Below, piece after piece: positions 25,335-34,112 of a stretch of DNA of 48,707 nt. This DNA is from a virus. A program made the position numbers and the translations under genes. The stretch spans positions 1-48,707 of IMG/VR virus record IMGVR_UViG_3300025131_000069, one strand, 5' to 3'. Numbering within the stretch: the stretch's first letter is position 1; each line of letters opens with the position of its first letter. The notes beneath the pieces are model-generated. The model made no database searches and was not told the DNA's origin. It worked only from the letters and a program-made list of their open reading frames with translations.

Positions 25335-27176
25335 ATGGCTGAGAAAGTAATTTCCCCAGGAGTATTTACAAACGAGATAGACCAAGCATTTTTACCAGCA
25401 GCAATAGGAGAGATAGGAGCAGCACTAGTAGGCCCGACAGTAAAAGGTCCAGCTATGAGACCGACTGTTGTTTCTTCTTATTCTGAATTTCAACAAGTAT
25501 TTGGAAGTACATTTCAAAGTGGAAGTAGTTTTACACAATATCTAACTTCACATGCTGCAAAACAATATTTAAAACACGGTAATGCATTAACAGTTGTTAG
25601 AGTATTAGAGGGTAGTTACACAGTAGCAGCTGCTGCGGTGCATACCGGCTCAGGTAATAACTATACAGGTAGTAGAACTCCAGAGTTAGCTGATAATGCA
25701 GCTGATTCATCATTTAAATTACATACACTTTCACATGGTGCTATATTAAATAATAGAGGGAATACTGGTACTTGTGCAGTTCATACAGGTTCCAATAACA
25801 CATTAGCTTCAGGTTCAGTTGATAATCTCAGATGGGAAATACCAACTTTAAATCAGTCAAAAGGTACATTTACTTTACTAATTAGACAAGGTAGTGATAC
25901 TGAAAAAAGAAAACAAGTTTTAGAAACTTGGAATGACTTATCTCTTGACCCTAATGCTAATAATTATATAGCAAAAAGAATCGGTGATTCTAGTACAACA
26001 TTGGCTGGAACAGTGTCAGAACCATATGTAACAGAAAATGGAACTTTCCCTAATAAATCAAAATATGTAAGAGTAGAAGTATTAAAGAAAACTCCTACTT
26101 ATCTTGATACAAACGGAAATATTTCAGAAAATGCATTTTCAGCATCTTTACCAGGTCTAGGGAGTGGTTCTTTTCATGGTTCATTTAATGGTGGAGATAA
26201 TGGATATGGAGGATTTGATGGGCAAGGTAATTTACAAGGTACTAACACTACAGCGACTAATTACACATTTTACAATAATATAACCACTGAAACACAAGGA
26301 TTTGCAATGTCAGCTGATGGTGATGGAACTGATGCTTATACAAAAGCAGTTAACTTGTTAAAAAATCAAGATGCATATGATATCAATCTATTGTTTATGC
26401 CAGGAATTATAGCTAGTAGACACGGTGGAATAGTAAGTACAGCTATTGATGCAATGGAAGATAGAAATGACGCATTTTTTGTCATCGACCCTGTAACTTA
26501 TGGTAGTGGTATAACAGATGCAACAACAGAGGCAGAGTCAAGAGATACAAACTTTGCAGCAATGTATTGGCCTTGGGTTCAAATACCTGATGATGAGTTA
26601 GGTCTTAGTAGATTTGTTCCACCATCAGTTGTTATACCCGGAATATATGCTTTTAACGATAAAGTAGCTCAACCTTGGTTCGCTCCGGCCGGTTTAAATC
26701 GTGGTGGAATTGATGTAGCTATACAAGCTGAAAGAAAATTAACTCATGCTAACAGAGATACCTTGTATAACTCTAGTGTCAACCCAATTGCTACATTTCC
26801 TGGTCAAGGAGTATGTGTTTGGGGTCAAAAAACACTACAGAAAAAATCAAGTGCGTTGGATAGAGTTAATGTACGAAGACTATTAATCAAAGTTAAGAAG
26901 TTCATAGCTTCTTCTTCAAGATTCTTAGTATTTGAACAGAATAATGCTCAAACAAGAGGTAGATTTTTAAATATAGTTAATCCATTTTTAGAACAAGTTC
27001 AAGCACAAAGTGGATTAACAGCTTTTAAAGTAGTTATGGATGAAACAAACAATACACCAGATGTAGTTGATAGAAACATATTATATGGTCAGTTGTTTTT
27101 ACAACCTACACGAACTGCTGAATTTATTGTATTAGACTTTACAATACAACCTACAGGTGCTACATTCCCTGAATAA
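25335..27176 (+). CDS. Tail sheath protein 1 (gp18-like)
   Basis: 613 residues. The start (ISPGVFTNEIDQAFLPAAIG, then GPTVKGPAMRPTVVSSY) and end (RNILYGQLFLQPTRTAEFIV, then LDFTIQPTGATFPE) are diagnostic of contractile tail sheath subunits. The conserved handshake/core domains lie at both ends, with a variable middle. It forms the contractile sheath around the tube. A longer paralogue follows 13 bases later. Confidence 0.93.
   Translation: MAEKVISPGVFTNEIDQAFLPAAIGEIGAALVGPTVKGPAMRPTVVSSYSEFQQVFGSTFQSGSSFTQYLTSHAAKQYLKHGNALTVVRVLEGSYTVAAAAVHTGSGNNYTGSRTPELADNAADSSFKLHTLSHGAILNNRGNTGTCAVHTGSNNTLASGSVDNLRWEIPTLNQSKGTFTLLIRQGSDTEKRKQVLETWNDLSLDPNANNYIAKRIGDSSTTLAGTVSEPYVTENGTFPNKSKYVRVEVLKKTPTYLDTNGNISENAFSASLPGLGSGSFHGSFNGGDNGYGGFDGQGNLQGTNTTATNYTFYNNITTETQGFAMSADGDGTDAYTKAVNLLKNQDAYDINLLFMPGIIASRHGGIVSTAIDAMEDRNDAFFVIDPVTYGSGITDATTEAESRDTNFAAMYWPWVQIPDDELGLSRFVPPSVVIPGIYAFNDKVAQPWFAPAGLNRGGIDVAIQAERKLTHANRDTLYNSSVNPIATFPGQGVCVWGQKTLQKKSSALDRVNVRRLLIKVKKFIASSSRFLVFEQNNAQTRGRFLNIVNPFLEQVQAQSGLTAFKVVMDETNNTPDVVDRNILYGQLFLQPTRTAEFIVLDFTIQPTGATFPE
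25923..25985 (+). repeat. 63-base identical segment shared by the two sheath genes, copy 1
   Basis: Begins GAAACTTGGAATGACTTATC and ends AAAAGAATCGGT. By eye it matches 28219-28281 base for base although flanking sequence has diverged. Confidence 0.85.
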
Positions 27177-27189
27177 ACGGAGATAATAA

Positions 27190-29454
27190 TTGGCCGAGAA
27201 AATAATAAGTCCAGGAGTATTTACTAAAGAAATAGATGAAACATTTTTACCAGCAGCAATAGGTGATATAGGAGCCGCAGTTGTTGGACCAACTGTAAAA
27301 GGTCCTGTTTTAGTTCCAACAACAGTATCTTCTTATGCTGAATTTCAAAATCTTTTTGGCGACACTTTTAAATCTGGAAGTGATTATTATACTTATTTGA
27401 CTTCACAAACTGCAGAACAATATTTAAAAGACGGTAATAGACTTACTGTCGTTAGAGTTGCAGGTGATGGATACAGTAAAGCAACTTCAGATGTACCTAA
27501 CAGAACAGGCCAAAAATTAATTTTAGATTTTGCAGCTCCAGGCACTCCTAGTGCCACAGGCCCTAATGGTCCAACAATTTATGTTACAGGTCCTGTTGGA
27601 AATGCATCAACAAGTACTACAATTGGATTTAAAATTACAGGTTCTAGACATGCCACTGATTCAGGTCACAGTGCAGTAAATGCAATAACAGGTAGTACTG
27701 CCAATGAAATAGCTAAAAACTTTGCTGCATCAGCAAGTATGAAATTTAATCCAAATATTACTGGTAGTTCAGATACATCTGATGCATTTACAACTCTAGG
27801 TAAAAGAAATTTTTCCGGTGTTAAAGTTGAACTTGCTAGTGATATTGTAACTTTAACAACAGTCTCTTCTAGTAAATTTTATAATGATTTAAGTTCAAGC
27901 TTTGGAGAAATATCAGCTGACTCAGCTGATAGTGCTTCAATTACAACAAGATGGGGTACTTTAGAGGATACAGGAACAGCATTCACATTAAATACTAAAG
28001 TAGCTGGAGAAATATTTAACAATAGACCACCTTCATCAATTTTATCATCATATGATGATTTCACAGGTAGTTTTTCTTTAGCAGGTAATAAAAATATATT
28101 AACATCTGGTAGTGAAGATAATCTTAGATATGAAGTATCGAATGTAAATGTAAAAAAAGGTACATTTACTCTTTTAATAAGAAAAGGTACAGATATTGAC
28201 AATAGAAAAGAAATTTTCGAAACTTGGAATGACTTATCTCTTGACCCTAATGCTAATAATTATATAGCAAAAAGAATCGGTAATCAATATTATGATATTG
28301 CAGGTACTACAGCAGAACCATATATACAGGCTTATGGAGAATATCCTGTAAAAAGTAAATTTGTCTATGTATCAAATGTTACTGATACACCAAATTATTT
28401 AGATGAAAATGGAAATATAAGATTAAATGCTGCATCAGCATCATTACCAGCACTTGGTAGTGGTTCTTTCCATGGTGCATTCAATGGTGGTAGTAATGGA
28501 GCTATCCAACATCCACAAAAATTTAGTGAGAATATAAACATAAATTCACAAGGTTTATATTTACATGCATCAACGACAGATACAGGTTCTGCTTCATATG
28601 AAAAAGCAATAAATCTTTTGGCAAATCAAGATGAGTATGATATAAATTTATTATTCTTACCAGGTATAATTTCAGGTGAAGGTACTTCTAATTCATACCA
28701 TTCTTCTATAGCAGCAAAAGCAATAGATATGTGTGAATCCAGAGGAGATTGTTTTACAGTTATTGACCCTGTTGCTCATGGTTCGTCTGTTACAGATGCA
28801 AAAACAGAAGCTGAAACAAGAGATTCAAGTTATGCAGCAATGTATTGGCCTTGGGTCAAATTAGCAAACAATAGGTTAGGTAAAATGTCTTGGGTACCAC
28901 CGTCAGTAGCAACTGCAGGTGTTTATACTTTTAATGATAAAGTATCTGAAGAATGGTTCGCTCCAGCTGGCTTAAATAGAGGAACTATAACTACAGCACA
29001 ATCTGCAGAAAGAGTATTACTACAAAAAGATAGAGATGACTTATATGATTCAAGCGTTAATCCAGTAGCTACATTTCCTGGTCAAGGAGTATGTTTATTT
29101 GGACAAAAAACTTTACAAAGAAAAGCTTCAGCACTTGACAGGGTTAATGTAAGACGATTACTTATTAGATTAAAGAAATTTATTGCTAGCACATCTCGTT
29201 TCTTAGTATTTGAACAGAATAACACAAAAACTAGAAAAAGATTTTTATCAATAGTTAATCCGTTTTTAGAAGATGTGAGAGTTGGAAGTGGATTAAATGA
29301 ATTTAAAGTTGTGATGGATAGCTCAAACAATACACCAGATATCGTAGATAGAAATATCTTATATGGTCAAATATTTGTTCAACCAACAAGAACTGCTGAA
29401 TTTATTGTATTAGACTTTACAGTACAACCTACAGGAGCTTCATTTCCTGAATAG
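27190..29454 (+). CDS. Tail sheath protein 2 (gp18-like paralogue)
   Basis: 754 residues with a TTG start; the start is supported by CGGAGA upstream and by the match of AEKIISPGVFTKEID to sheath 1. Both termini are very similar to sheath 1, but the middle holds a longer insertion (about residues 95-280) rich in Ser, Thr, Gly and Ala, likely a surface-exposed domain. Tandem duplication is evident. The two may co-assemble, or one may form a specialised part of the sheath. Confidence 0.92.
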   Translation: MAEKIISPGVFTKEIDETFLPAAIGDIGAAVVGPTVKGPVLVPTTVSSYAEFQNLFGDTFKSGSDYYTYLTSQTAEQYLKDGNRLTVVRVAGDGYSKATSDVPNRTGQKLILDFAAPGTPSATGPNGPTIYVTGPVGNASTSTTIGFKITGSRHATDSGHSAVNAITGSTANEIAKNFAASASMKFNPNITGSSDTSDAFTTLGKRNFSGVKVELASDIVTLTTVSSSKFYNDLSSSFGEISADSADSASITTRWGTLEDTGTAFTLNTKVAGEIFNNRPPSSILSSYDDFTGSFSLAGNKNILTSGSEDNLRYEVSNVNVKKGTFTLLIRKGTDIDNRKEIFETWNDLSLDPNANNYIAKRIGNQYYDIAGTTAEPYIQAYGEYPVKSKFVYVSNVTDTPNYLDENGNIRLNAASASLPALGSGSFHGAFNGGSNGAIQHPQKFSENININSQGLYLHASTTDTGSASYEKAINLLANQDEYDINLLFLPGIISGEGTSNSYHSSIAAKAIDMCESRGDCFTVIDPVAHGSSVTDAKTEAETRDSSYAAMYWPWVKLANNRLGKMSWVPPSVATAGVYTFNDKVSEEWFAPAGLNRGTITTAQSAERVLLQKDRDDLYDSSVNPVATFPGQGVCLFGQKTLQRKASALDRVNVRRLLIRLKKFIASTSRFLVFEQNNTKTRKRFLSIVNPFLEDVRVGSGLNEFKVVMDSSNNTPDIVDRNILYGQIFVQPTRTAEFIVLDFTVQPTGASFPE
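28219..28281 (+). repeat. 63-base identical segment shared by the two sheath genes, copy 2
   Basis: Second copy of the segment at 25923-25985. Confidence 0.85.
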
Positions 29455-29494
29455 GTAATTTACAATATTTAACACTATTTTTTAATAAAGTTAA

Positions 29495-29507
29495 TATTTA
29501 TATAAGA
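29495..29507 (+). promoter_or_regulatory. Promoter-like motif, variant TATTTATATAAGA
   Basis: Variant of the recurrent motif, ending 31 bases before the tail tube ATG. Confidence 0.45.
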
Positions 29508-29538
29508 GAAGTTTTTATTATACAACAGGAGAAATATA

Positions 29539-30027
29539 ATGGCAGAATTAATTGATGCTAATGATGTGATGTTTACACCCTTTGAGCCAAAACTCAAAAA
29601 TAGATTTATAATGCAAATTGATGGTATACCTGCTTACACTATTAAAGCTGTAAACAGACCACAAATTGATTTTGATGAAGTTGTACTTGAGCATATGAAT
29701 GTAACAAGATATGTTAAAGGTAAGGGTAGATGGCAAACATTAGATATAACTTTATATGACCCAATTGTTCCTTCATCTGCACAAGCAGTGATGGAGTGGA
29801 TAAGATTATCTCACGAATCTGTAACTGGTAGAGATGGATATTCAGATTTTTATAAAAAAGATGTAACATTTAATGTTTTAGGTCCTGTAGGTGATATAGT
29901 AGAAGAATGGACTCTTAAAGGTGCATATATACAAGTAGCTAATTTCGGTGATATGGCCTTTGATTCATCTGACCCTGTGGAAATCACTGTAACATTGAGA
30001 TATGATTACGCAATACTACAATTCTAA
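29539..30027 (+). CDS. Tail tube protein (gp19-like)
   Basis: 162 residues, the usual size. Features include NRFIMQIDGIPAYTIKAVNR, then VTRYVKGKGRWQTLDITLYD and the C-terminal DPVEITVTLRYDYAILQF, all typical of T4-type tube subunits. It stacks as hexamers to form the DNA conduit. Own promoter-like motif upstream and a strong terminator downstream, as expected for a highly expressed gene. Confidence 0.92.
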   Translation: MAELIDANDVMFTPFEPKLKNRFIMQIDGIPAYTIKAVNRPQIDFDEVVLEHMNVTRYVKGKGRWQTLDITLYDPIVPSSAQAVMEWIRLSHESVTGRDGYSDFYKKDVTFNVLGPVGDIVEEWTLKGAYIQVANFGDMAFDSSDPVEITVTLRYDYAILQF

Positions 30028-30050
30028 TCAGCATATATAAAAAAATAACA

Positions 30051-30080
30051 AAATCCTCAACTTTTTGTTGGGGATTTTTT
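30051..30080 (+). terminator. Rho-independent terminator after tail tube
   Basis: AAATCCTCAAC (30051-30061) pairs with GTTGGGGATTT (30067-30077), 11 bp with one T-G, loop TTTTT, followed by more T. A promoter-like motif follows within about 10 bases. Confidence 0.88.
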
Positions 30081-30090
30081 ATTATATATA

Positions 30091-30103
30091 TATTTATATA
30101 TGA
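30091..30103 (+). promoter_or_regulatory. Recurrent promoter-like motif TATTTATATATGA
   Basis: Exact copy immediately after the terminator, ending 17 bases before the lysozyme ATG. Confidence 0.6.
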
Positions 30104-30120
30104 TTTAGAGAAAGGTTTTT

Positions 30121-30600
30121 ATGAAAACAACATTTAACGAAATAATAGAAGATGTTTTAAAACACGAAGGCGGTTATGTAAATGACCCACACGACAGGGG
30201 TGGTGAAACAAACTTTGGTATAACAAAGAAGTTTTATCCAGATGTCGACATTAAAAATCTCACAAAAGAACAGGCTAAAAAGATATATCATCAAGATTAT
30301 TGGAGACCTGCAAAATGTGATGAAATGCCACCACATTTACGACATATCTATTTCGATATGTGTGTAAACTTTGGTAGAGGTGGTGCTGTTAAAGTATTAC
30401 AGAGAGCTGCAAATGCTAAGAATAGAGATAAAATAGAAGTAGATGGTGGTGTGGGCCCAGCAACATTAAGAGCAGTACAAAATGTAGAATTAGATAGAGT
30501 AAGAGCTTATCGTGTATTACGATTTGCTAATTTAGTTATTAAGAAACCAGAACAAGAAAGATTTTGGTTCGGATGGTTCAAAAGAGCTACCGAAGTATAG
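30121..30600 (+). CDS. GH108-type lysozyme (N-acetylmuramidase)
   Basis: 159 residues. The N-terminal HEGGYVNDPHDRGGETNFGI carries the GH108 catalytic Glu (E16) in the E-G-G-Y motif; the C-terminal half (VDGGVGPATLRAVQ) fits the peptidoglycan-binding domain usually fused to it. It cleaves the glycan strands of the cell wall. No signal peptide is seen, so it would need a holin for lysis or act from the tail. Its place in the tail operon leaves endolysin versus tail lysozyme open. Confidence 0.88.
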   Translation: MKTTFNEIIEDVLKHEGGYVNDPHDRGGETNFGITKKFYPDVDIKNLTKEQAKKIYHQDYWRPAKCDEMPPHLRHIYFDMCVNFGRGGAVKVLQRAANAKNRDKIEVDGGVGPATLRAVQNVELDRVRAYRVLRFANLVIKKPEQERFWFGWFKRATEV

Positions 30601-30611
30601 GAGAAAAAGTT

Positions 30612-30791
30612 ATGTCAACAGACAAATTATATAATGATATAAAAGAACTTTTTACTGAATTTGAAGATAATCATTCAACATTCACAGAAAAAGGCAACAA
30701 AGCAGCTGGTAGTAGAGCAAGAAAAGCTATCGGTGAAATTAAAAAATTAGTTACTGGTTACAGAAAGGCATCAGTATCAGAGTCTAAGTAA
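30612..30791 (+). CDS. Small histone H1-like (Hc1-type) protein
   Basis: 59 residues from ATG 30612, chosen because AGGAG lies 10 bases upstream; a longer frame from 30564 runs inside the lysozyme gene. The sequence FTEKGNKAAGSRARKAIGEI, then KKLVTGYRKAS, closely follows the pattern of bacterial histone H1-like Hc1 domains. It is basic and helical. Such proteins are thought to bind DNA; in a phage the role is unknown. Confidence 0.65.
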   Translation: MSTDKLYNDIKELFTEFEDNHSTFTEKGNKAAGSRARKAIGEIKKLVTGYRKASVSESK

Positions 30792-30808
30792 CAACAGGAG
30801 GGTTATAA

Positions 30809-31582
30809 ATGTCAGAAGAAACAAACACTGAACGACCAGAAAACACTTACGGGTATCCATATGAAACTATTGATTTACCAAGTAAAGGTTTATTATATCC
30901 AGAAGAATCAGTTTTACGAAGTGGTAAATTAGATATTAAATATATGACGGCTAAAGAGGAGGATATTCTCACATCTACAAATTTACTGAAAAAGGGTGTG
31001 GCATTAGATAGATTAATTAATTCACTAATACTTACACCAGGAGTTAAAACAGATGATTTAATTTTAGGTGATAAAAATGCAGTTATGGTAGCAGCTAGAA
31101 TATTAGCTTATGGACCTGAGTATATTTGTGAAGTTCCTAACCCTAAAACAGGTGTTGAATTTACACATACATTTGATTTAACAAAATGTCCTTTTAAAGC
31201 ACCACCAGAAACTACTGAAAAAAATGAATTTGAAATGGAATTACCTATTTCAAAACAAAAATTAAAATTTAAAATATTGACAGGTGCAGATGAAAGAGCA
31301 ATTGAAAAAGAACTTAAAAATATTGAAAGTACTGGAGTAGAATATGCACCAGAACTCACAACGAGATTAAGATATGTTATTGTTTCTGTGGATGGTAAAG
31401 ATGATGCTGCTACAAAAAATGCATTAGCACAAAATATGTTGGCAAGAGACTCTTTATTTTTTAGACAAGAACTAGAAAGAATTTCACCTGATATAGTATT
31501 AAAACAACAAGTAGAAATAGAAGGAGATACGGTCGAGGTAGCTATACCAATGACCGTAGGGTTTTTTTGGCCTAAGGCCTAA
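30809..31582 (+). CDS. gp26-like baseplate protein (T4_baseplate family)
   Basis: 257 residues. The start (YPYETIDLPSKGLLYPEES) and the C-terminal PMTVGFFWP match what I know of the T4-type baseplate hub/chaperone protein gp26 family. A seven-T run (31562-31568) falls in the G-F-F-W codons five codons before the stop, and a conserved open frame without a start codon continues from there in +1. I infer programmed frameshifting yields a longer minor product. Confidence 0.72.
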   Translation: MSEETNTERPENTYGYPYETIDLPSKGLLYPEESVLRSGKLDIKYMTAKEEDILTSTNLLKKGVALDRLINSLILTPGVKTDDLILGDKNAVMVAARILAYGPEYICEVPNPKTGVEFTHTFDLTKCPFKAPPETTEKNEFEMELPISKQKLKFKILTGADERAIEKELKNIESTGVEYAPELTTRLRYVIVSVDGKDDAATKNALAQNMLARDSLFFRQELERISPDIVLKQQVEIEGDTVEVAIPMTVGFFWPKA

Positions 31583-31793
31583 ACATCAACAAGAAATTCA
31601 CAATGAAATATTTAATCTAGTGTTTTATGGAGCTGGATTTACTCATTCCGATGTATATAGAATGCCGGTCTATCTACGAAAATTTTATATGCGAAAACTT
31701 GTTAGTGTGAAGAAAAAAGAACAACAAGAAATAGATAAAATTCGAAGTAAAAAATCTAAAAAACCTAACATGCGTTCTATTAAACCAATCTAA
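31560..31793 (+). CDS. Frameshift-expressed C-terminal extension (gp51/tail-chaperone-like)
   Basis: Open frame in +1 (equivalently -2) relative to the gp26-like gene, bounded upstream by TAG at 31557 and running to TAA at 31791. It contains EIHNEIFNLVFYGAGFTHSD followed by VYRMPVYLRKFYMRKL, a pattern typical of phage tail-assembly/baseplate chaperone partners, then a Lys-rich tail. There is no ATG before this domain and no ribosome site, so expression by slippage on TTT-TTT-T is the simplest reading. A -1 shift would hit TAA at once. GGCC-TAA-GGCC just downstream can form a short hairpin. Confidence 0.65.
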   Translation, partial: GFFGLRPKHQQEIHNEIFNLVFYGAGFTHSDVYRMPVYLRKFYMRKLVSVKKKEQQEIDKIRSKKSKKPNMRSIKPI

Positions 31794-31819
31794 AGTAATA
31801 GTTTTTTTAACAAGCTAGA

Positions 31820-31832
31820 TATTTATATATGA
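31820..31832 (+). promoter_or_regulatory. Recurrent promoter-like motif TATTTATATATGA
   Basis: Exact copy, ending 25 bases before the ATG at 31858. Confidence 0.55.
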
Positions 31833-31857
31833 ATAACTGCATCTTTTGGAGTGTAAA

Positions 31858-32100
31858 ATGAAAAAGAAAAAATCATATATGAATGTATCAAATATCCTTT
31901 CTGAAGGTTTATTTGATAAATTAACAAAATATATAAAAACATCAAAACTTAAAAAGAATAAAACTTTATTAAGTAAACTTAACAAAATTAATAAAGATAC
32001 TAAAGATTTGGAAGCCAGCATGAACGCACGGCTCAAACAACTAGACCCTAAAGCAAAACCTTTTAAATTTAAAACAAATAAATTGTCAGACTTTTTTTAG
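31858..32100 (+). CDS. Small basic protein with LSEGLFDKL motif
   Basis: 80 residues from ATG 31858, preceded by GGAG at 31848-31851; a TTG at 31846 overlaps that site and is less likely. The N-terminus has N-I-L-S-E16|G-L-F-D-K-L, fitting the L-x-E cleavage rule and also a motif I associate with small marine phage proteins. The rest is a Lys-rich helix. Located before the tape measure gene; function unknown. Confidence 0.55.
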   Translation: MKKKKSYMNVSNILSEGLFDKLTKYIKTSKLKKNKTLLSKLNKINKDTKDLEASMNARLKQLDPKAKPFKFKTNKLSDFF

Positions 32101-32110
32101 GAGTGATTAA

Positions 32111-34090
32111 TTGGCCAACCTCAAACAAAAACAAATAGCACTTGAAAATATCAGAAAAGCTCTTGAGTCTAATAATCAATTAACTCAAGCCAGTGCTGTA
32201 TTGTTAGAAAAAGAAGTACAACAATCTGGTAAATTAACTGATTTAACCAAAGACAGAGTAAGAGCATTAGAACAATCTCTTAAAGCAGAAAATAGTGCAT
32301 TATCAGCTGCAGACCAACTAGCAGGAAAAAAAGACGCATTAAAAACAATAGAAGACGCTATTGCACAAACAAAAACCAAGTCAGGTGCAACAGATAAAAG
32401 AATTTTAAAAAATACAATTACAGATTTAGTCAACAAGAAAAAATCATTAACTGTTGATATAGACAAACTAGAATTACAAAAAAATATAACTGGTGAACTT
32501 GATAATCAAATGAGTAGTTTGTTTCCACAACTTGGTGTTCTTAAAAAAATTCAAGGGGTTTATGGTCAGATAGGTGCAAAAGCAGCAGCGACTACAGCTG
32601 GGCTAATGGCTGGATTTGCAATACTAAAAGGTTATTCTAAACGACTTGATGCAATAGGTAATTCATTTGGTGCAATGGGAGTTAAAGAATTTAAAGATGA
32701 CCTTATGGACGCAGATAATAATCTGAGAAAATTAGGTTTCGAAGCAGGTACGGCAGGAAAAATATCAGAGCAGATGGCAGTAAACTTTGGTATAGGATTT
32801 AAAGAGGCATCAGGTATGGCATTTGCAGTAGGTGAGGCCTCAAAAGCTATGGGAGTTAGTGCAGAAACAGGAGCAGCTGCTGTTGGTAACTTGATGACAT
32901 ATTCTAACTTATCATCTGAAGCTGCAATAAATCTTGCAAAAGGAGCAGAATATTTAGCAGTACAGGCTGGAGTAGCTCCTGGTGCTGTGATGGAAGATGT
33001 AGCAAAATCAGCTGAAGTTTTTGCAGCATTCTCAAAAGATGGTGGTAAAAATGTAATGAAAGCAGCCATACAGGCTAAAAAATTAGGAACAAATTTACAA
33101 ACCACTTCGAAAATTGCTAAAGGATTACTTGACTTTGAAACTTCTATTGAAAAAGAAATGGAAGCCTCATTGATGATTGGAAGACAATTAAACTTTCAAA
33201 AAGCAAGAGAATTATCACTAAACAATGACATCGAAGGTGCCATGACAGAAATTGTAGGTCAGTTAGGTGATGAAGAAGAATTTAATAAATTAAATGCACT
33301 CCAAAGGCAAGCACTAGCAGACTCTATTGGAGTTGGTGTTGAAGAGTTAGCTAAGTTTGTAGGTAAACAAGAAGAATCACAAGCGATAGAAGAAGAAATA
33401 GCTGAAACTCCTGGTATAGCCGAAATGTTAGGAGAAGACACAATCAGTAATTTACAATCAATAATTAATGGTTTTGCAACTTTAGCCTCCAATTTACAAA
33501 CTACTATTGGGCCTTATATGGATTCTATTATGGGAGCTATTAACTGGATGGTAGAAGGTATATTAAAATTTGAAAAATCAATGGGTGGTGTATCGAAAAT
33601 AATGGGGGTACTGATTGCTAGGTCCGTAATATTAGCAGGTAAACAGATGGCGTTAGCTATTTGGAGTATTATAGGGTCATTAGCAAAAATTCCTTTTGGG
33701 CTAGGTCTCGTAGGAGCAGGAGCTGCAATAGGTGGTATGGTTGCATTAGCAAATAGTTACAAAGTAGGTGATATGATGTCAGACCCATCAGGACCAGTCG
33801 TTGCATTACCACCATCAAGAGGTGGTGGACTCTATGAGGGAAGAGCAGATGATACTGCAATATTGACTACGGGTCCAAAAGGAAGTAAATCAGGAGGTAA
33901 TACTGAAAGTCAGAGCAGAATGGCTGCAAATCAACAAAAACAAACAGCGGCAATGGAAAAAATGGCTGAGAACCAAATTTCAAAAAAAGATATGCAAGAA
34001 GGTTTTATAACAGCACTACAAACAGTAGGACTAACACCAACAACGATAGGTGAATCTGTCGGTGAGGCGGTTGTTAGAACTGCATCTTAA
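32111..34090 (+). CDS. Tail tape measure protein
   Basis: 659 residues, TTG start with GGAG at 32100-32103. Residues 1-130 are a long helical, coiled-coil-like region. The centre is Ala/Gly-rich with hydrophobic stretches (GQIGAKAAATTAGLMAGFAI, later FGLGLVGAGAAIGGMVALA), and the C-terminus is Gln/Ser-rich and helical. This composition is typical of tape measure proteins that set tail length and exit with DNA. Short for the class, suggesting a modest tail length if the usual ratio holds. Confidence 0.72.
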   Translation: MANLKQKQIALENIRKALESNNQLTQASAVLLEKEVQQSGKLTDLTKDRVRALEQSLKAENSALSAADQLAGKKDALKTIEDAIAQTKTKSGATDKRILKNTITDLVNKKKSLTVDIDKLELQKNITGELDNQMSSLFPQLGVLKKIQGVYGQIGAKAAATTAGLMAGFAILKGYSKRLDAIGNSFGAMGVKEFKDDLMDADNNLRKLGFEAGTAGKISEQMAVNFGIGFKEASGMAFAVGEASKAMGVSAETGAAAVGNLMTYSNLSSEAAINLAKGAEYLAVQAGVAPGAVMEDVAKSAEVFAAFSKDGGKNVMKAAIQAKKLGTNLQTTSKIAKGLLDFETSIEKEMEASLMIGRQLNFQKARELSLNNDIEGAMTEIVGQLGDEEEFNKLNALQRQALADSIGVGVEELAKFVGKQEESQAIEEEIAETPGIAEMLGEDTISNLQSIINGFATLASNLQTTIGPYMDSIMGAINWMVEGILKFEKSMGGVSKIMGVLIARSVILAGKQMALAIWSIIGSLAKIPFGLGLVGAGAAIGGMVALANSYKVGDMMSDPSGPVVALPPSRGGGLYEGRADDTAILTTGPKGSKSGGNTESQSRMAANQQKQTAAMEKMAENQISKKDMQEGFITALQTVGLTPTTIGESVGEAVVRTAS

Positions 34091-34112
34091 AAAAGATAAA
34101 TGGGAGATTTAA

